A stretch of 64,000 bases of DNA from Acuticoccus sp. I52.16.1 (GTDB lineage Bacteria; Pseudomonadota; Alphaproteobacteria; Rhizobiales; Amorphaceae): the NCBI RefSeq assembly GCF_022865125.1, contig NZ_CP094828.1:2535219-2599218 (forward strand), in the 5' to 3' direction. The notes beneath the pieces were generated by a model, which saw only the letters and a program-made list of their open reading frames with translations, was not told the DNA's origin and did not search any database. Below, piece after piece: positions 46,269 through 55,735 of the stretch (positions are counted from its first letter, which is position 1; the number at the start of each line of letters is the position of its first letter). A program made the translations under genes and the position numbers.

Positions 46269-46973
46269 ATGACGGATCACCACGAGGCGGAAACCGGGCG
46301 CAGCGTCGCCCTCATCGTCGGCGCGGGGCCGGGGTTCTCGGCGTCGGTCGCCCGCAAGCTGGCGGCGCGGGGGACTGCCGTCGCGCTCGCCTCGCGCACG
46401 CCGCAGACCGCGCTGGCCGAGGAGATCGGCGGCCGCGCCTACTCCCTCGACGCGGGCGACGCGGCGACCACGGCCGCGCTCTTCGCCGCCGTCGAGAGCG
46501 ATCTCGGTGTGCCGGATTTCGTCATGTACAACGCCTCGGCGCGGGTCCGCGGGCTCCTCACCGAACTCGACCCCGCCGCGGTGGAGGCCGCGCTCAAGGT
46601 GATGGCCCTCGGCCCCTTCCTGGTGGCGCGGGAGGCGGCGCAGCGCATGGTCCCGCGCGGCGGCGGCCGGATCCTCCTCACCGGCGCCACCGCCAGCGTG
46701 AAGGGAATGCCCACCTCGGCGTCCTTCGCGATGGGCAAGTTCGCCATGCGCGGCCTCGCCCAGGCGATGGCGCGCGAGATGCAGCCCAAGGGCATCCACA
46801 CCCTGCACGTCGTGATCGACGGCGCGATCGAGAAGCCGGGCCGCGCGCCGCCGTCGCAGGACGCGCACCTCGACCCCGACGCGATCGCCGACGCCGCCCT
46901 CGCCGCGCTCGATCAGCCGCGGAGCGCGTGGAGCTGGGAGATCGAGCTGCGTCCCTGGGTCGAGACCTTCTGA
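46269..46973 (+). CDS. SDR-fold protein lacking the catalytic tyrosine
   Basis: 234 residues from ATG 46269, with AGGGAG upstream. Rossmann start VALIVGAGPGFSASVARKLA (TGxxxGxG variant). The active-site region reads RILLTGATASVKGMPTSASFAMGKFAMRG: serine is replaced and the Y-x-x-x-K tyrosine is Phe while the lysine remains. This is a recognisable SDR branch with the SFAxGKFA pattern, so dinucleotide binding is plausible but classical dehydrogenase chemistry is doubtful. Convergent with the methyltransferase gene, 3 bases apart. Confidence 0.78.
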   Translation: MTDHHEAETGRSVALIVGAGPGFSASVARKLAARGTAVALASRTPQTALAEEIGGRAYSLDAGDAATTAALFAAVESDLGVPDFVMYNASARVRGLLTELDPAAVEAALKVMALGPFLVAREAAQRMVPRGGGRILLTGATASVKGMPTSASFAMGKFAMRGLAQAMAREMQPKGIHTLHVVIDGAIEKPGRAPPSQDAHLDPDAIADAALAALDQPRSAWSWEIELRPWVETF

Positions 46974-46976
46974 GCC

Positions 46977-47615
46977 TCAGGCCAGGCGCCAGACGCGGGT
47001 CAGCTTGACGTCCGAATCCTCCAGCGCCCGGGGAACGGCGACCTCGTAGGTCGCCGCGATCCGCAACGCGTCGACCGGCAGGTAGGTCCGCTTCGGATCG
47101 CCGATGAGGACGTCCGCGCCGTCCGCCTTGGCGCGGTGCAGGAAGGCGAGGGCGCGTTCGGCGAGCGGGCGCTCGTAGAAGATGTCGCCCGCCAGGACCA
47201 CGTCGGCCTCGGCCGTGCCGCCCAGGAGGTCACCCGCGACGATCTCGACCGCAACCTCGTTCAGCGCCGCGTTGAGGCCGATCGCGTCCAGCGCGAAGGC
47301 GTCGATCTCGTTGGCGCGGACGCTGTGCGCTCCGGATCGCGCCGCGGCGATCGCCACCAACCCCCCGCCCGCGCCGATGTCGAGCACGCGCCGGCCGGCG
47401 ACCAGGGCCGGATTGTCGATCAGGTAGCGCGCCAGCGCCTGCCCGCCGGCCCAGGCGAAGGCCCAGAAGGGCGGCGGCAAGCCCTCCTCGCCGAGCTTCT
47501 CCTCGGTCTTGTGCCACAACGGCAGCGCCTCGTCGGCGAGGTGCAGGCGCACCTCGGGCACGTGCGTGGCCGCACTCACCGCCGTGTTGGCGCGAATGAA
47601 AGCAATCCGATCCAT
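46977..47615 (-). CDS. EtfB lysine methyltransferase-like class I methyltransferase
   Basis: 212 residues from ATG 47615 (MDRIAFIRANTAVSAATHVP). PPPFWAFAWAGGQALARYLI, VLDIGAGGGLVAIAAARSGA (SAM motif I), VRANEIDAFALDAIGLNAAL and VVLAGDIFYERPLAERAL are the blocks of the Methyltransf_16/ETFB-KMT family that methylates lysines of electron-transfer flavoprotein or ribosomal L11-type targets. The 109 bases to the EVE gene are unassigned. Confidence 0.82.
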   Translation of the reverse strand: MDRIAFIRANTAVSAATHVPEVRLHLADEALPLWHKTEEKLGEEGLPPPFWAFAWAGGQALARYLIDNPALVAGRRVLDIGAGGGLVAIAAARSGAHSVRANEIDAFALDAIGLNAALNEVAVEIVAGDLLGGTAEADVVLAGDIFYERPLAERALAFLHRAKADGADVLIGDPKRTYLPVDALRIAATYEVAVPRALEDSDVKLTRVWRLA

Positions 47616-47724
47616 CGATGTTCGACACTCCGCAGCGCGCGCGTCCATTGCGAACCTCCGCCGGGCGGCGCCCGCGCGAGCGCCGCCGTCTCGTCGTCCG
47701 GGATCGGGGGGAGAGCGGCGCCGG

Positions 47725-48138
47725 TCAGCGCCCGGCCATCTCCAGGATCGCCGCCCACTCTTCCTCGGTGACGGGCTGCACCGAGAGGCGGGAGTTCTTG
47801 ATCAGCGCCATCTCCGCCAGCGCCGGCTCCTCTTTCACTTCGGCCAGCGTTACCGGCCGTTGGAGCGGGTTGTCGGCGGCGATGTCGACGCATTCCCAGG
47901 TACCGCTCGCGTCGGTCGAATCGGGGTGGGCGGTCTTCACCACCTTGACCGTGCCGACGATCTCCTTGGCGTTCACCGAGTGGTAGAAGAAGCCTTTGTC
48001 GCCCTTCTTCATCTCACGCATCTGGTTGCGCGCCATGTAGTTGCGCACGCCGTCCCACTCCGTGCCGGTCTGCCCCGCGGCGACCTGGTCGTCCCAACTC
48101 CATGTCCCCGGCTCGGACTTGAACAGCCAATAGCGCAT
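47725..48138 (-). CDS. EVE-domain (PUA-like) protein
   Basis: 137 residues from ATG 48138. MRYWLFKSEPGTWSWDDQVA opens the EVE fold; GVRNYMARNQMREMKKGDKG, FFYHSVNAKEIVGTVKVV and LIKNSRLSVQPVTEEEW are the conserved blocks (THYN1-like). EVE domains recognise modified bases in DNA or RNA; the standalone alphaproteobacterial version is widespread with unclear role. Divergent from the glnK promoter. Confidence 0.92.
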   Translation of the reverse strand: MRYWLFKSEPGTWSWDDQVAAGQTGTEWDGVRNYMARNQMREMKKGDKGFFYHSVNAKEIVGTVKVVKTAHPDSTDASGTWECVDIAADNPLQRPVTLAEVKEEPALAEMALIKNSRLSVQPVTEEEWAAILEMAGR

Positions 48139-48249
48139 CACGGTCCTCTCGTTTCGGCCCTGCGGATAAGGCGGCCACTATACAATGCAACTGCTTTTTC
48201 TTTAGGCACGCCCGTTGTACACCATGCGGGCAGAAGGGGGCCTAGCGGT

Positions 48250-48264
48250 TGGCACGGCTTTTGA
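48250..48264 (+). promoter_or_regulatory. Sigma-54 (RpoN) promoter for glnK-amtB
   Basis: TGGCACG-GCTT-TTGAA at 48250-48264 fits the -24/-12 consensus TGGCACG-N4-TTGCW, with the GG and near-GC elements correctly spaced. It lies about 65 bases before glnK, consistent with NtrC-activated expression under nitrogen limitation. No NtrC site was identified in the 110 bases upstream. Confidence 0.72.
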
Positions 48265-48328
48265 AGGGCACCGGTGTTGACCGCCGTTGGGCACCCATCA
48301 GCTCACGGGGGAGATATAGGGAATGCCA

Positions 48329-48667
48329 ATGAAAATTGTGATGGCGATCATCAAGCCGTTCAAGTTGGATGAGGTGCGTGATGCACTGTCATCCATCGGC
48401 GTCGCCGGGCTGACGGTGACTGAAGTGAAGGGCTACGGGAGGCAGAAGGGTCATACCGAAGTCTACCGTGGTACCGAGTATGCCGTGAGCTTCCTGCCGA
48501 AGCTCAAGATCGAAGTCGCCGTCCCGGAGGAGATGACGCCGCGCGTCATCGAAGCCATCCAGACAAGCGCCAAGACCGGCCAGATCGGCGACGGCAAGAT
48601 CTTCGTCTACACGCTCGACAACGCGGTTCGCGTGCGCACGGGCGAAGTGGACTCCGAAGCCCTCTAA
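48329..48667 (+). CDS. glnK: PII nitrogen regulatory protein GlnK
   Basis: 112 residues. Start at ATG 48329 is preferred over 48323 because it puts the T-loop uridylylated tyrosine at position 51 (GHTEVYRGTEY). MKIVMAIIKPFKLDEVRDAL, VTEVKGYGRQKGH and KIFVYTLDNAVRVRTGE are PII signatures (PROSITE P-II regions). It senses ATP/ADP and 2-oxoglutarate and blocks AmtB when nitrogen is plentiful. 30 bases separate it from amtB. Confidence 0.97.
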   Translation: MKIVMAIIKPFKLDEVRDALSSIGVAGLTVTEVKGYGRQKGHTEVYRGTEYAVSFLPKLKIEVAVPEEMTPRVIEAIQTSAKTGQIGDGKIFVYTLDNAVRVRTGEVDSEAL

Positions 48668-48697
48668 GAACCCATTCATCGCGGACAGCACAGCCAC

Positions 48698-50311
<1,614 letters not shown>

Positions 50312-50455
50312 CCATCGAGGGCGGCCCGGGCCTCGCCCGGTCCGCACCTCACCGGGGCCACGTGCGGCACCGTCCGCAAACCGGCCTCGAGGATGCCGAG
50401 CAAGCCTGGGTGTGGCCCCTGGCGCGCTCGGTTCCAAACAGCGGTCCGCGATTAA

Positions 50456-50482
50456 GGCCCGGGGCAATCCCGGGCCTTTTTT
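50456..50482 (+). terminator. Rho-independent terminator after amtB
   Basis: GGCCCGGG (50456-50463) and CCCGGGCC (50469-50476) form an 8-bp stem with a 5-base loop, followed by TTTTTT. It lies 144 bases after amtB and 74 before the next gene. The remaining 50312-50455 has no gene. Confidence 0.9.
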
Positions 50483-50556
50483 CGTAACCGCCCTATGTCA
50501 AAGTCCTGCGAAGCGGCACACTCGCGGCAGACGACGAAGAGATAGGGATCGCCGAA

Positions 50557-51636
50557 ATGGGAAATCCGTTCCTGAGACGTGCCTATGCCGGCTACCTCAT
50601 CGCCCGCGGTCTCTCCAACGTGACCCGAACCCCCCGCGCGATCGACACGGCCCCCGCCATGCCGCGGACGCCCCCGCCCACCGCCGCCGCGCCGCCCCGC
50701 AAGGCCGAGGCTGCGCCGCTGCCCCCCATGGCCAAGACGCGCCTCTTCGGCATCGATGTGTGCGTGATCTCCTACGACGAGGCGATCGCGCGCATCATCG
50801 CCTGGTCGAAGACCGTGCCGGCCCGCACCGTCGTCACCACCAATCTCGACCACGTCATGAAGCTGAAGAAGGACCCCGTCTTCCGCCGCTGCTACGACGA
50901 GGCGGACATGGTCACCGCCGACGGCATGCCTTTCGTCTGGCTGGCCAAGCACGAGGGCGTGCCGCTGAAGGACCGCGTGACGGGCTCGGACCTGATCGAG
51001 CCGCTGATGGCGGCGGCCGCGCGCGAGGGACGCTCGGTGTTCCTGTTCGGATCGACGATGGAGCGCCTGCACGGGGCGGCGAAGATCCTCAAGGCACGGC
51101 ACCCGCGGCTCGAATTCCGCGGTGCCTATGCGCCGCCTTTCGGCTTCGAGCGCGACCCCGAGCTGCACGCCGAACTGCTGTCGATGATCCGCACCGCGCG
51201 GCCCGACATCATCCTCGTCGCCCTCGGTGCGCCGAAGCAGGAGATCTGGGCGAACGGGATGGCGGACGCGGTGCGGCACGGCGTGTTCGTGTCGATCGGC
51301 GGCGGGCTCGATTTCATCTCCGGCGACATCAAGCGCGCGCCGGACATCATGCGCCGCACGGGAACCGAGTGGCTGTGGCGCGCACTGACCGAGCCCGCCC
51401 GCCTCGGCCCGCGCTATGCCAAGATCGTCGCCGCGCTTCCCGGCCTCTACCGCGCCCACAAGCGCGACCGGGAGGAGCACGAGGCGGCCGACCGCCGCCG
51501 CGCCATGGCCGTCCTGTCCGACGAACGGTTTCGCGCCGTGCGCGAGAGCGCCCGCGAGACCGACAGCGCCGCGGCCGCCGCCGAGGCGACCGATACCTTT
51601 CCCCCCGAACGGACGCCCCAGCACCCGCCACGCTGA
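50557..51636 (+). CDS. WecG/TagA/CpsF-family glycosyltransferase (GT26)
   Basis: 359 residues. After an unusual Pro/Ala-rich N-terminal 60 residues, the fold starts at TRLFGIDVCVISYDEAIARI. VTTNLDHVMKLKKDPVFRRC, VTADGMPFVWLAKHEGVPLK, DLIEPLMAAAAREGRSVFLFG, and VALGAPKQEIWANG near 225 are diagnostic. Members make the second step of ECA, teichoic acid or EPS repeat units, transferring ManNAc(A)-type sugars to an undecaprenyl-linked acceptor. It lies alone, 25 kb from the polysaccharide locus. The C-terminal acidic tail is non-conserved. Confidence 0.9.
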   Translation: MGNPFLRRAYAGYLIARGLSNVTRTPRAIDTAPAMPRTPPPTAAAPPRKAEAAPLPPMAKTRLFGIDVCVISYDEAIARIIAWSKTVPARTVVTTNLDHVMKLKKDPVFRRCYDEADMVTADGMPFVWLAKHEGVPLKDRVTGSDLIEPLMAAAAREGRSVFLFGSTMERLHGAAKILKARHPRLEFRGAYAPPFGFERDPELHAELLSMIRTARPDIILVALGAPKQEIWANGMADAVRHGVFVSIGGGLDFISGDIKRAPDIMRRTGTEWLWRALTEPARLGPRYAKIVAALPGLYRAHKRDREEHEAADRRRAMAVLSDERFRAVRESARETDSAAAAAEATDTFPPERTPQHPPR

Positions 51637-51735
51637 GCTGGACTGTCGCAGCAGTCCTTCACCGTGGCGGCGACGCGGACACCGCGCGGGTGACAGCGCA
51701 GGCGGGCGCCGCCCGCAGCGGCGGCCGCGACCGGG

Positions 51736-52434
51736 CTACATCCAGACGCCGCCGAGCGACTTGCCGCCGTCGACGATCATCACCTGGCCCGTGACGAACC
51801 CGGTGTCGGGCGCGGCGAGGTAGGCGGCCGCCGCGGCGATGTCCTGCGGCCGGCCGAGGCGGCCTGTCGGCTGGAGCCGGGCGAGATCGGCCCTGCGTTC
51901 GGCGCTGAGGCCGTCGAGGATCGGAGTGTCGACCAGGCCGGGGGCGATCGCGTTGACGGCGATGTCGCGCGAGGCGAACTCGATCGCCATGGTGCGTGTG
52001 AGCGCCACCACCGCGGCCTTTGAGGCCCCGTAATGCCCCATGTTGCGCGCGCCCAGGTAGGCCCGCGAGGCAACGGTGACGATGCGCCCGCCGTCCGGCA
52101 TCGTCCGCAGCACCTCCTGCGAGACGATGAACACGCCCAGCAGATTGACCGAGAGCATAGCCTCGAAGTCCGCCTCGGTGAGGTCCATGAACGGTCGGTC
52201 GGAGTAGACGCCCGCGTTGTTGACGAGGACGTCCACCGGCCGGCCGATACCGGCGAGCGCGGCGCCGACCGCGGCGCGGTCGGTCACGTCGAGGGCCAGC
52301 GGCGTCAGCCCGTCGCCCGTCGCCGGCAGGTCCCGGTCGGCGGCGACGACGGACATGCCGTCCGCCGCCAGCCGCTCGGCGATGGCCCGCCCGATCCCTC
52401 GGGCGGCACCGGTCACGAGGGCGAGACGTGTCAT
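51736..52434 (-). CDS. SDR-family oxidoreductase
   Basis: 232 residues. LALVTGAARGIGRAIAERLA (TGxxxGIG), [12 protein letters not shown] (NNAG), IVTVASRAYLGARNMGHYGASKAAVVALTR with the S-Y-x-x-x-K catalytic set, and IVDGGKSLG. NAD(P)-dependent. Last gene of the hyuB-hyuA-binding protein operon, 10 bases after it, so it likely acts on a product of that pathway. Confidence 0.9.
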   Translation of the reverse strand: MTRLALVTGAARGIGRAIAERLAADGMSVVAADRDLPATGDGLTPLALDVTDRAAVGAALAGIGRPVDVLVNNAGVYSDRPFMDLTEADFEAMLSVNLLGVFIVSQEVLRTMPDGGRIVTVASRAYLGARNMGHYGASKAAVVALTRTMAIEFASRDIAVNAIAPGLVDTPILDGLSAERRADLARLQPTGRLGRPQDIAAAAAYLAAPDTGFVTGQVMIVDGGKSLGGVWM

Positions 52435-52444
52435 CGCGCGCCGC

Positions 52445-53650
52445 TCAGCTCTTCTCGCTGACGAGGGGGCACTTGCTCTGCGACAGCGGCAGCGCGGCGT
52501 CCTCCGGCGCGATGGTCGAGAGGATGTTCACGAGGTCCCAATCGCTCGTCGATTCCTCCGGCGTCTTGACGCTCATGAGGTAGAACTCGCGCAGCACCCG
52601 CCCATCGGCGCGGATCGATCCGTCCTTGGTGAAAAAATCCTCGATGGGCATGGCCTTCATCTGCGCGACGACCGTCGGCCCGTCGGTCGTTCCGGCCTTC
52701 TGGACGGCCTCCAGGTAGTGCTTCACGGCACCGTAGACGCCGGCATGGATGTGGTTCGGCATCTTGCCCTCCACCTCCTGGAAGCGCTCGGAGAAGGCGC
52801 GGGTCTCGTCCGTCATGTCCCAGTAGAAGGGGGCGGCGAACTGGAGCCCCTGGGCCGTCTTGGGCCCGAGCGCGTGGATGTCGTTGATGGTCACGCTGGT
52901 GCCGACCATGCGGATGCCGGACTGGGCGAGCTGGAACTCGGCCGCCTGCTTCAGCGCATTGGTGAAGTCGCTGCCCGCATTGGCGAGCGCGACCACGTCG
53001 GGGCCGGCCGCCTGCGCCTGGAGGAGGAAGGCCGAGAAGTCGTTCGTCTGCAACGGATGGCGGATGCTGCCGACGACCTCACCGCCCGCGTCCTCGACGA
53101 AGCGGCTGATGTCGGCCTCCAGCGCGTGACCGAACTGGTTGTCCTGGGTGATGAAGAACCACTTCTTGCCCCCGTCCTGCACCACGCCGCGCGCCGCGCC
53201 GGCGGCCAGCGCGTAGGTGTCGTAGGTCCAGTGGACGGTGGTCGGCGAGCAGGCCTCGCCGGTGAGGCCGGAGGACGCGGCGCCCGAGATCAGGAAGGGA
53301 ATGCCGGTGTCGCGCGTGACCTCCTGCACCGCGAACGCGACGGACGATGCCGGCACGTCGACGATCGCCGTCACGCCGTCTTCGTCGATCCATCGGCGCG
53401 AGATCGTCGAGCCGATGTCGGGCTTGTTCTGGTGGTCGGCGGTGACGATCTCGATCGGCTTGCCGAGCACCTCGCCGCCGAAGTCCTCCACCGCGAACCG
53501 GGCGGCGGTGACCGACCCCGATCCGGTGAGGTCGGAGTAGAGCGAAGACTGGTCGTTGAGGATGCCGAGCTTGACCTGATCTTGTGCGGTCGCGGGCGCC
53601 GCGGCGAGGGCGAGCGCCAGGGCCGCGAGGCCGAGGATGCGTGTCGTCAT
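52445..53650 (-). CDS. Periplasmic branched-chain-type ABC substrate-binding protein
   Basis: 401 residues, signal peptide ILGLAALALALAAAPATAQD. VKLGILNDQSSLYSDLTGSG, then TADHQNKPDIGSTISRRWID and PDVVALANAGSDFTNALKQA follow the type I periplasmic binding-protein fold (LivJ/Peripla_BP_6, lobes about 25-140/280-330 and 140-270). No permease or ATPase genes are near, so it must use a transporter elsewhere, or act as a sensor. 24 bases after hyuA. Confidence 0.9.
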   Translation of the reverse strand: MTTRILGLAALALALAAAPATAQDQVKLGILNDQSSLYSDLTGSGSVTAARFAVEDFGGEVLGKPIEIVTADHQNKPDIGSTISRRWIDEDGVTAIVDVPASSVAFAVQEVTRDTGIPFLISGAASSGLTGEACSPTTVHWTYDTYALAAGAARGVVQDGGKKWFFITQDNQFGHALEADISRFVEDAGGEVVGSIRHPLQTNDFSAFLLQAQAAGPDVVALANAGSDFTNALKQAAEFQLAQSGIRMVGTSVTINDIHALGPKTAQGLQFAAPFYWDMTDETRAFSERFQEVEGKMPNHIHAGVYGAVKHYLEAVQKAGTTDGPTVVAQMKAMPIEDFFTKDGSIRADGRVLREFYLMSVKTPEESTSDWDLVNILSTIAPEDAALPLSQSKCPLVSEKS

Positions 53651-53674
53651 GAAGTTCCTCCCGATTGTTATGAT

Positions 53675-55735
53675 TTAGACCGTCACGATCGCACTGCCGG
53701 ACGGGTGGATTTCGGCGCGCTGGCCGGGCTCGATCACGGTCGTGGTGTCGAGCTGGCGCAGGATGGCCGGTCCTTCGATGCGCGCGCCCGCACCGAGCCT
53801 CGCACGCTCATAGACCGGACAATCGACGAAGCCGTCGCCGCTCCAGAGGCGCTGACGGGCGACGATGGGATCCGCCGCGACCGGCGGCTGATGGGCTGTC
53901 ACCTCGGGCCGGTCCAGGCGGCCGTGAGCGGCGACCGACAGGGTCACGATCTCCACCGGCGTATCGCGCTGGGCGAAGGTGTAGAGCCGCTCGTGGGTGG
54001 TGTGGAATGCCTCGAACACCCGGCCGAGCGCCTCGGGCGTGACGGCGTGGTCCGGCCAGGGGATCGCAAGCTCGAAGCCCTGGTTGCGGTAGCGCAGGCT
54101 CGCCTCCCACTCGGTGCGGCTGGCGCCCTCGGCGATGCCCTCGGCGGCCAGCCACGCGCGCGCCTTGTCGTCGAGCGAGGCGAAGGTCGTGGCGAGGCGG
54201 GTGAGATCGTGGTCCGGCCCGCGCTCCACGCAGGTCAGCGAGAACTCGTTGCGCAGGTCCGCCACGGTGAGCCCGACCGCCGACAGGACCCCCGGCGACG
54301 GCGGCACGATGACCGACGACATGCCCAGGAGCCGGGCGAGGGCCGGTCCGTGCAGCGGCCCCGCCCCGCCGAAGGCGAGGAGGGCGAAGTCGCGCGGATC
54401 GAGGCCCCGCTCCACCGAGACGAGGCGGATCGCGCCGACCATCGCGTTGTTGATGACGTCGAGGATGCCTTCCGCCGCGCGCTCCACCGAGAGGCCCAGC
54501 GGGGCCGCGACGTGGTCGTGGACGGCGCGGCGGGCGGCCTCCTCGTCGAGCGCCATCTGGTCGTCGAGCAGGTTGGGGCAGAGCCGGCCGAGGACGAGGT
54601 GCGCATCGCTCACCGTCGGCAGCGTGCCGCCGCGCCCGTAGCAGGCCGGGCCCGGCACCGCCCCGGCGCTCTGCGGTCCCACGGTGAGGCTGCCGCCCTC
54701 CGTCACGCGGGCAATGGAACCGCCACCGGCCCCGATCGTCACCATGTCGACCATCGGCGTGTGGACCGGCCACTCGCCGATGGTGCCGCGCTTGGTGATC
54801 GTCGGCCGCCCGTCGCGGATCAGGGTGACGTCGGCCGACGTGCCGCCGATGTCGATCGAGATGACGTCCGGCTGGCCGGCCGCCACACCCGTGGCGGCGG
54901 CGCCGAGCGCGCCCGCCGCCGGACCGGAGAGTGCGGTCTGCACCGGTTCGGCCCGCGCCGTCGCCGCGCTCATGACCCCGCCGCCGGAGTTCATGAGGAG
55001 GAGCGAGCGCGTCAACGCCCGCTCCTCGATCCGCTCGCCGAGCCGGGCGACATAATGCGACACCGGCGGCATGACGTAGGCATTGAGGATCGTCACCATC
55101 GACCGCTCGTACTCGCGGAACACCGGCAGGACGTCGCTGGACAGCGAGATGAGCGCGTCCGGGATCACCTCGCGCACGATTTCGGCGATGCGCCGTTCGT
55201 GCGCCGGATTGGCGTAGGCGTGGATGAGGCAGACGGCGATGGTCTGAAGCCCCTCGGCCCGGAACGCCTCCGCGGCCGCGCGCGCGGCCGCCTCGTCGAG
55301 TGGGACATGCTCGGTACCGTCGACGTCGATCCGCCCCGCGACCTCGACGATGCGTTTGGGCGGCACCGGGCGCGCCGGCTTGACCCAGGAGAACATGTTC
55401 GCCTTGCGGGGGATGTCATGCCGGCCGATCTCCAGCACGTGGCGGAAGCCGGCGCTGGTGATCAGCCCCGCCGTGCCGCCCTTGCCTTCCAGGATCGCGT
55501 TCGTCGCGACCGTGGTGCCGTGCAGGATCTGCGCGATGTTGCGCCGCTCGCCGCCGATCGTCTCGAGCACCTTGTCGACCGCGGCGATGAAGCCCTGCGA
55601 CTGGTCCTGCGGGCTCGTCGGCGTCTTCGTCGACCAGCGCTGGCCGGTCGTGGTGTCGAGGGCGACGATGTCGGTGAACGTGCCGCCGATGTCGATACCG
55701 AGGAGAAGGTCGCCGCCACGCATCATCGTATTCAT
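53675..55735 (-). CDS. hyuA: Hydantoinase/oxoprolinase subunit A (N-methylhydantoinase A)
   Basis: 686 residues from ATG 55735, overlapping the hyuB stop by 4 bases. LLGIDIGGTFTDIVALDTTT is the ASKHA phosphate-1 motif; ILHGTTVATNAILEGKG, LLLMNSGGGVMSAATA, DVISIDIGGTSADVTLI (phosphate 2) and LLAFGGAGPLHGPALARLLG (adenosine) are complete. With HyuB it hydrolyses cyclic amides such as N-methylhydantoin or 5-oxoproline with ATP; acetone-carboxylase-like roles in some members should be kept in mind. The long reading frames on the opposite strand here are shadows. Confidence 0.93.
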   Translation of the reverse strand: MNTMMRGGDLLLGIDIGGTFTDIVALDTTTGQRWSTKTPTSPQDQSQGFIAAVDKVLETIGGERRNIAQILHGTTVATNAILEGKGGTAGLITSAGFRHVLEIGRHDIPRKANMFSWVKPARPVPPKRIVEVAGRIDVDGTEHVPLDEAAARAAAEAFRAEGLQTIAVCLIHAYANPAHERRIAEIVREVIPDALISLSSDVLPVFREYERSMVTILNAYVMPPVSHYVARLGERIEERALTRSLLLMNSGGGVMSAATARAEPVQTALSGPAAGALGAAATGVAAGQPDVISIDIGGTSADVTLIRDGRPTITKRGTIGEWPVHTPMVDMVTIGAGGGSIARVTEGGSLTVGPQSAGAVPGPACYGRGGTLPTVSDAHLVLGRLCPNLLDDQMALDEEAARRAVHDHVAAPLGLSVERAAEGILDVINNAMVGAIRLVSVERGLDPRDFALLAFGGAGPLHGPALARLLGMSSVIVPPSPGVLSAVGLTVADLRNEFSLTCVERGPDHDLTRLATTFASLDDKARAWLAAEGIAEGASRTEWEASLRYRNQGFELAIPWPDHAVTPEALGRVFEAFHTTHERLYTFAQRDTPVEIVTLSVAAHGRLDRPEVTAHQPPVAADPIVARQRLWSGDGFVDCPVYERARLGAGARIEGPAILRQLDTTTVIEPGQRAEIHPSGSAIVTV

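Noticed and set aside
45011-47008. 665-codon plus-strand frame over the esterase and SDR region
   Set aside because: Arg/Pro-rich, without domains, and opposite to or out of frame with genes having complete catalytic motifs.
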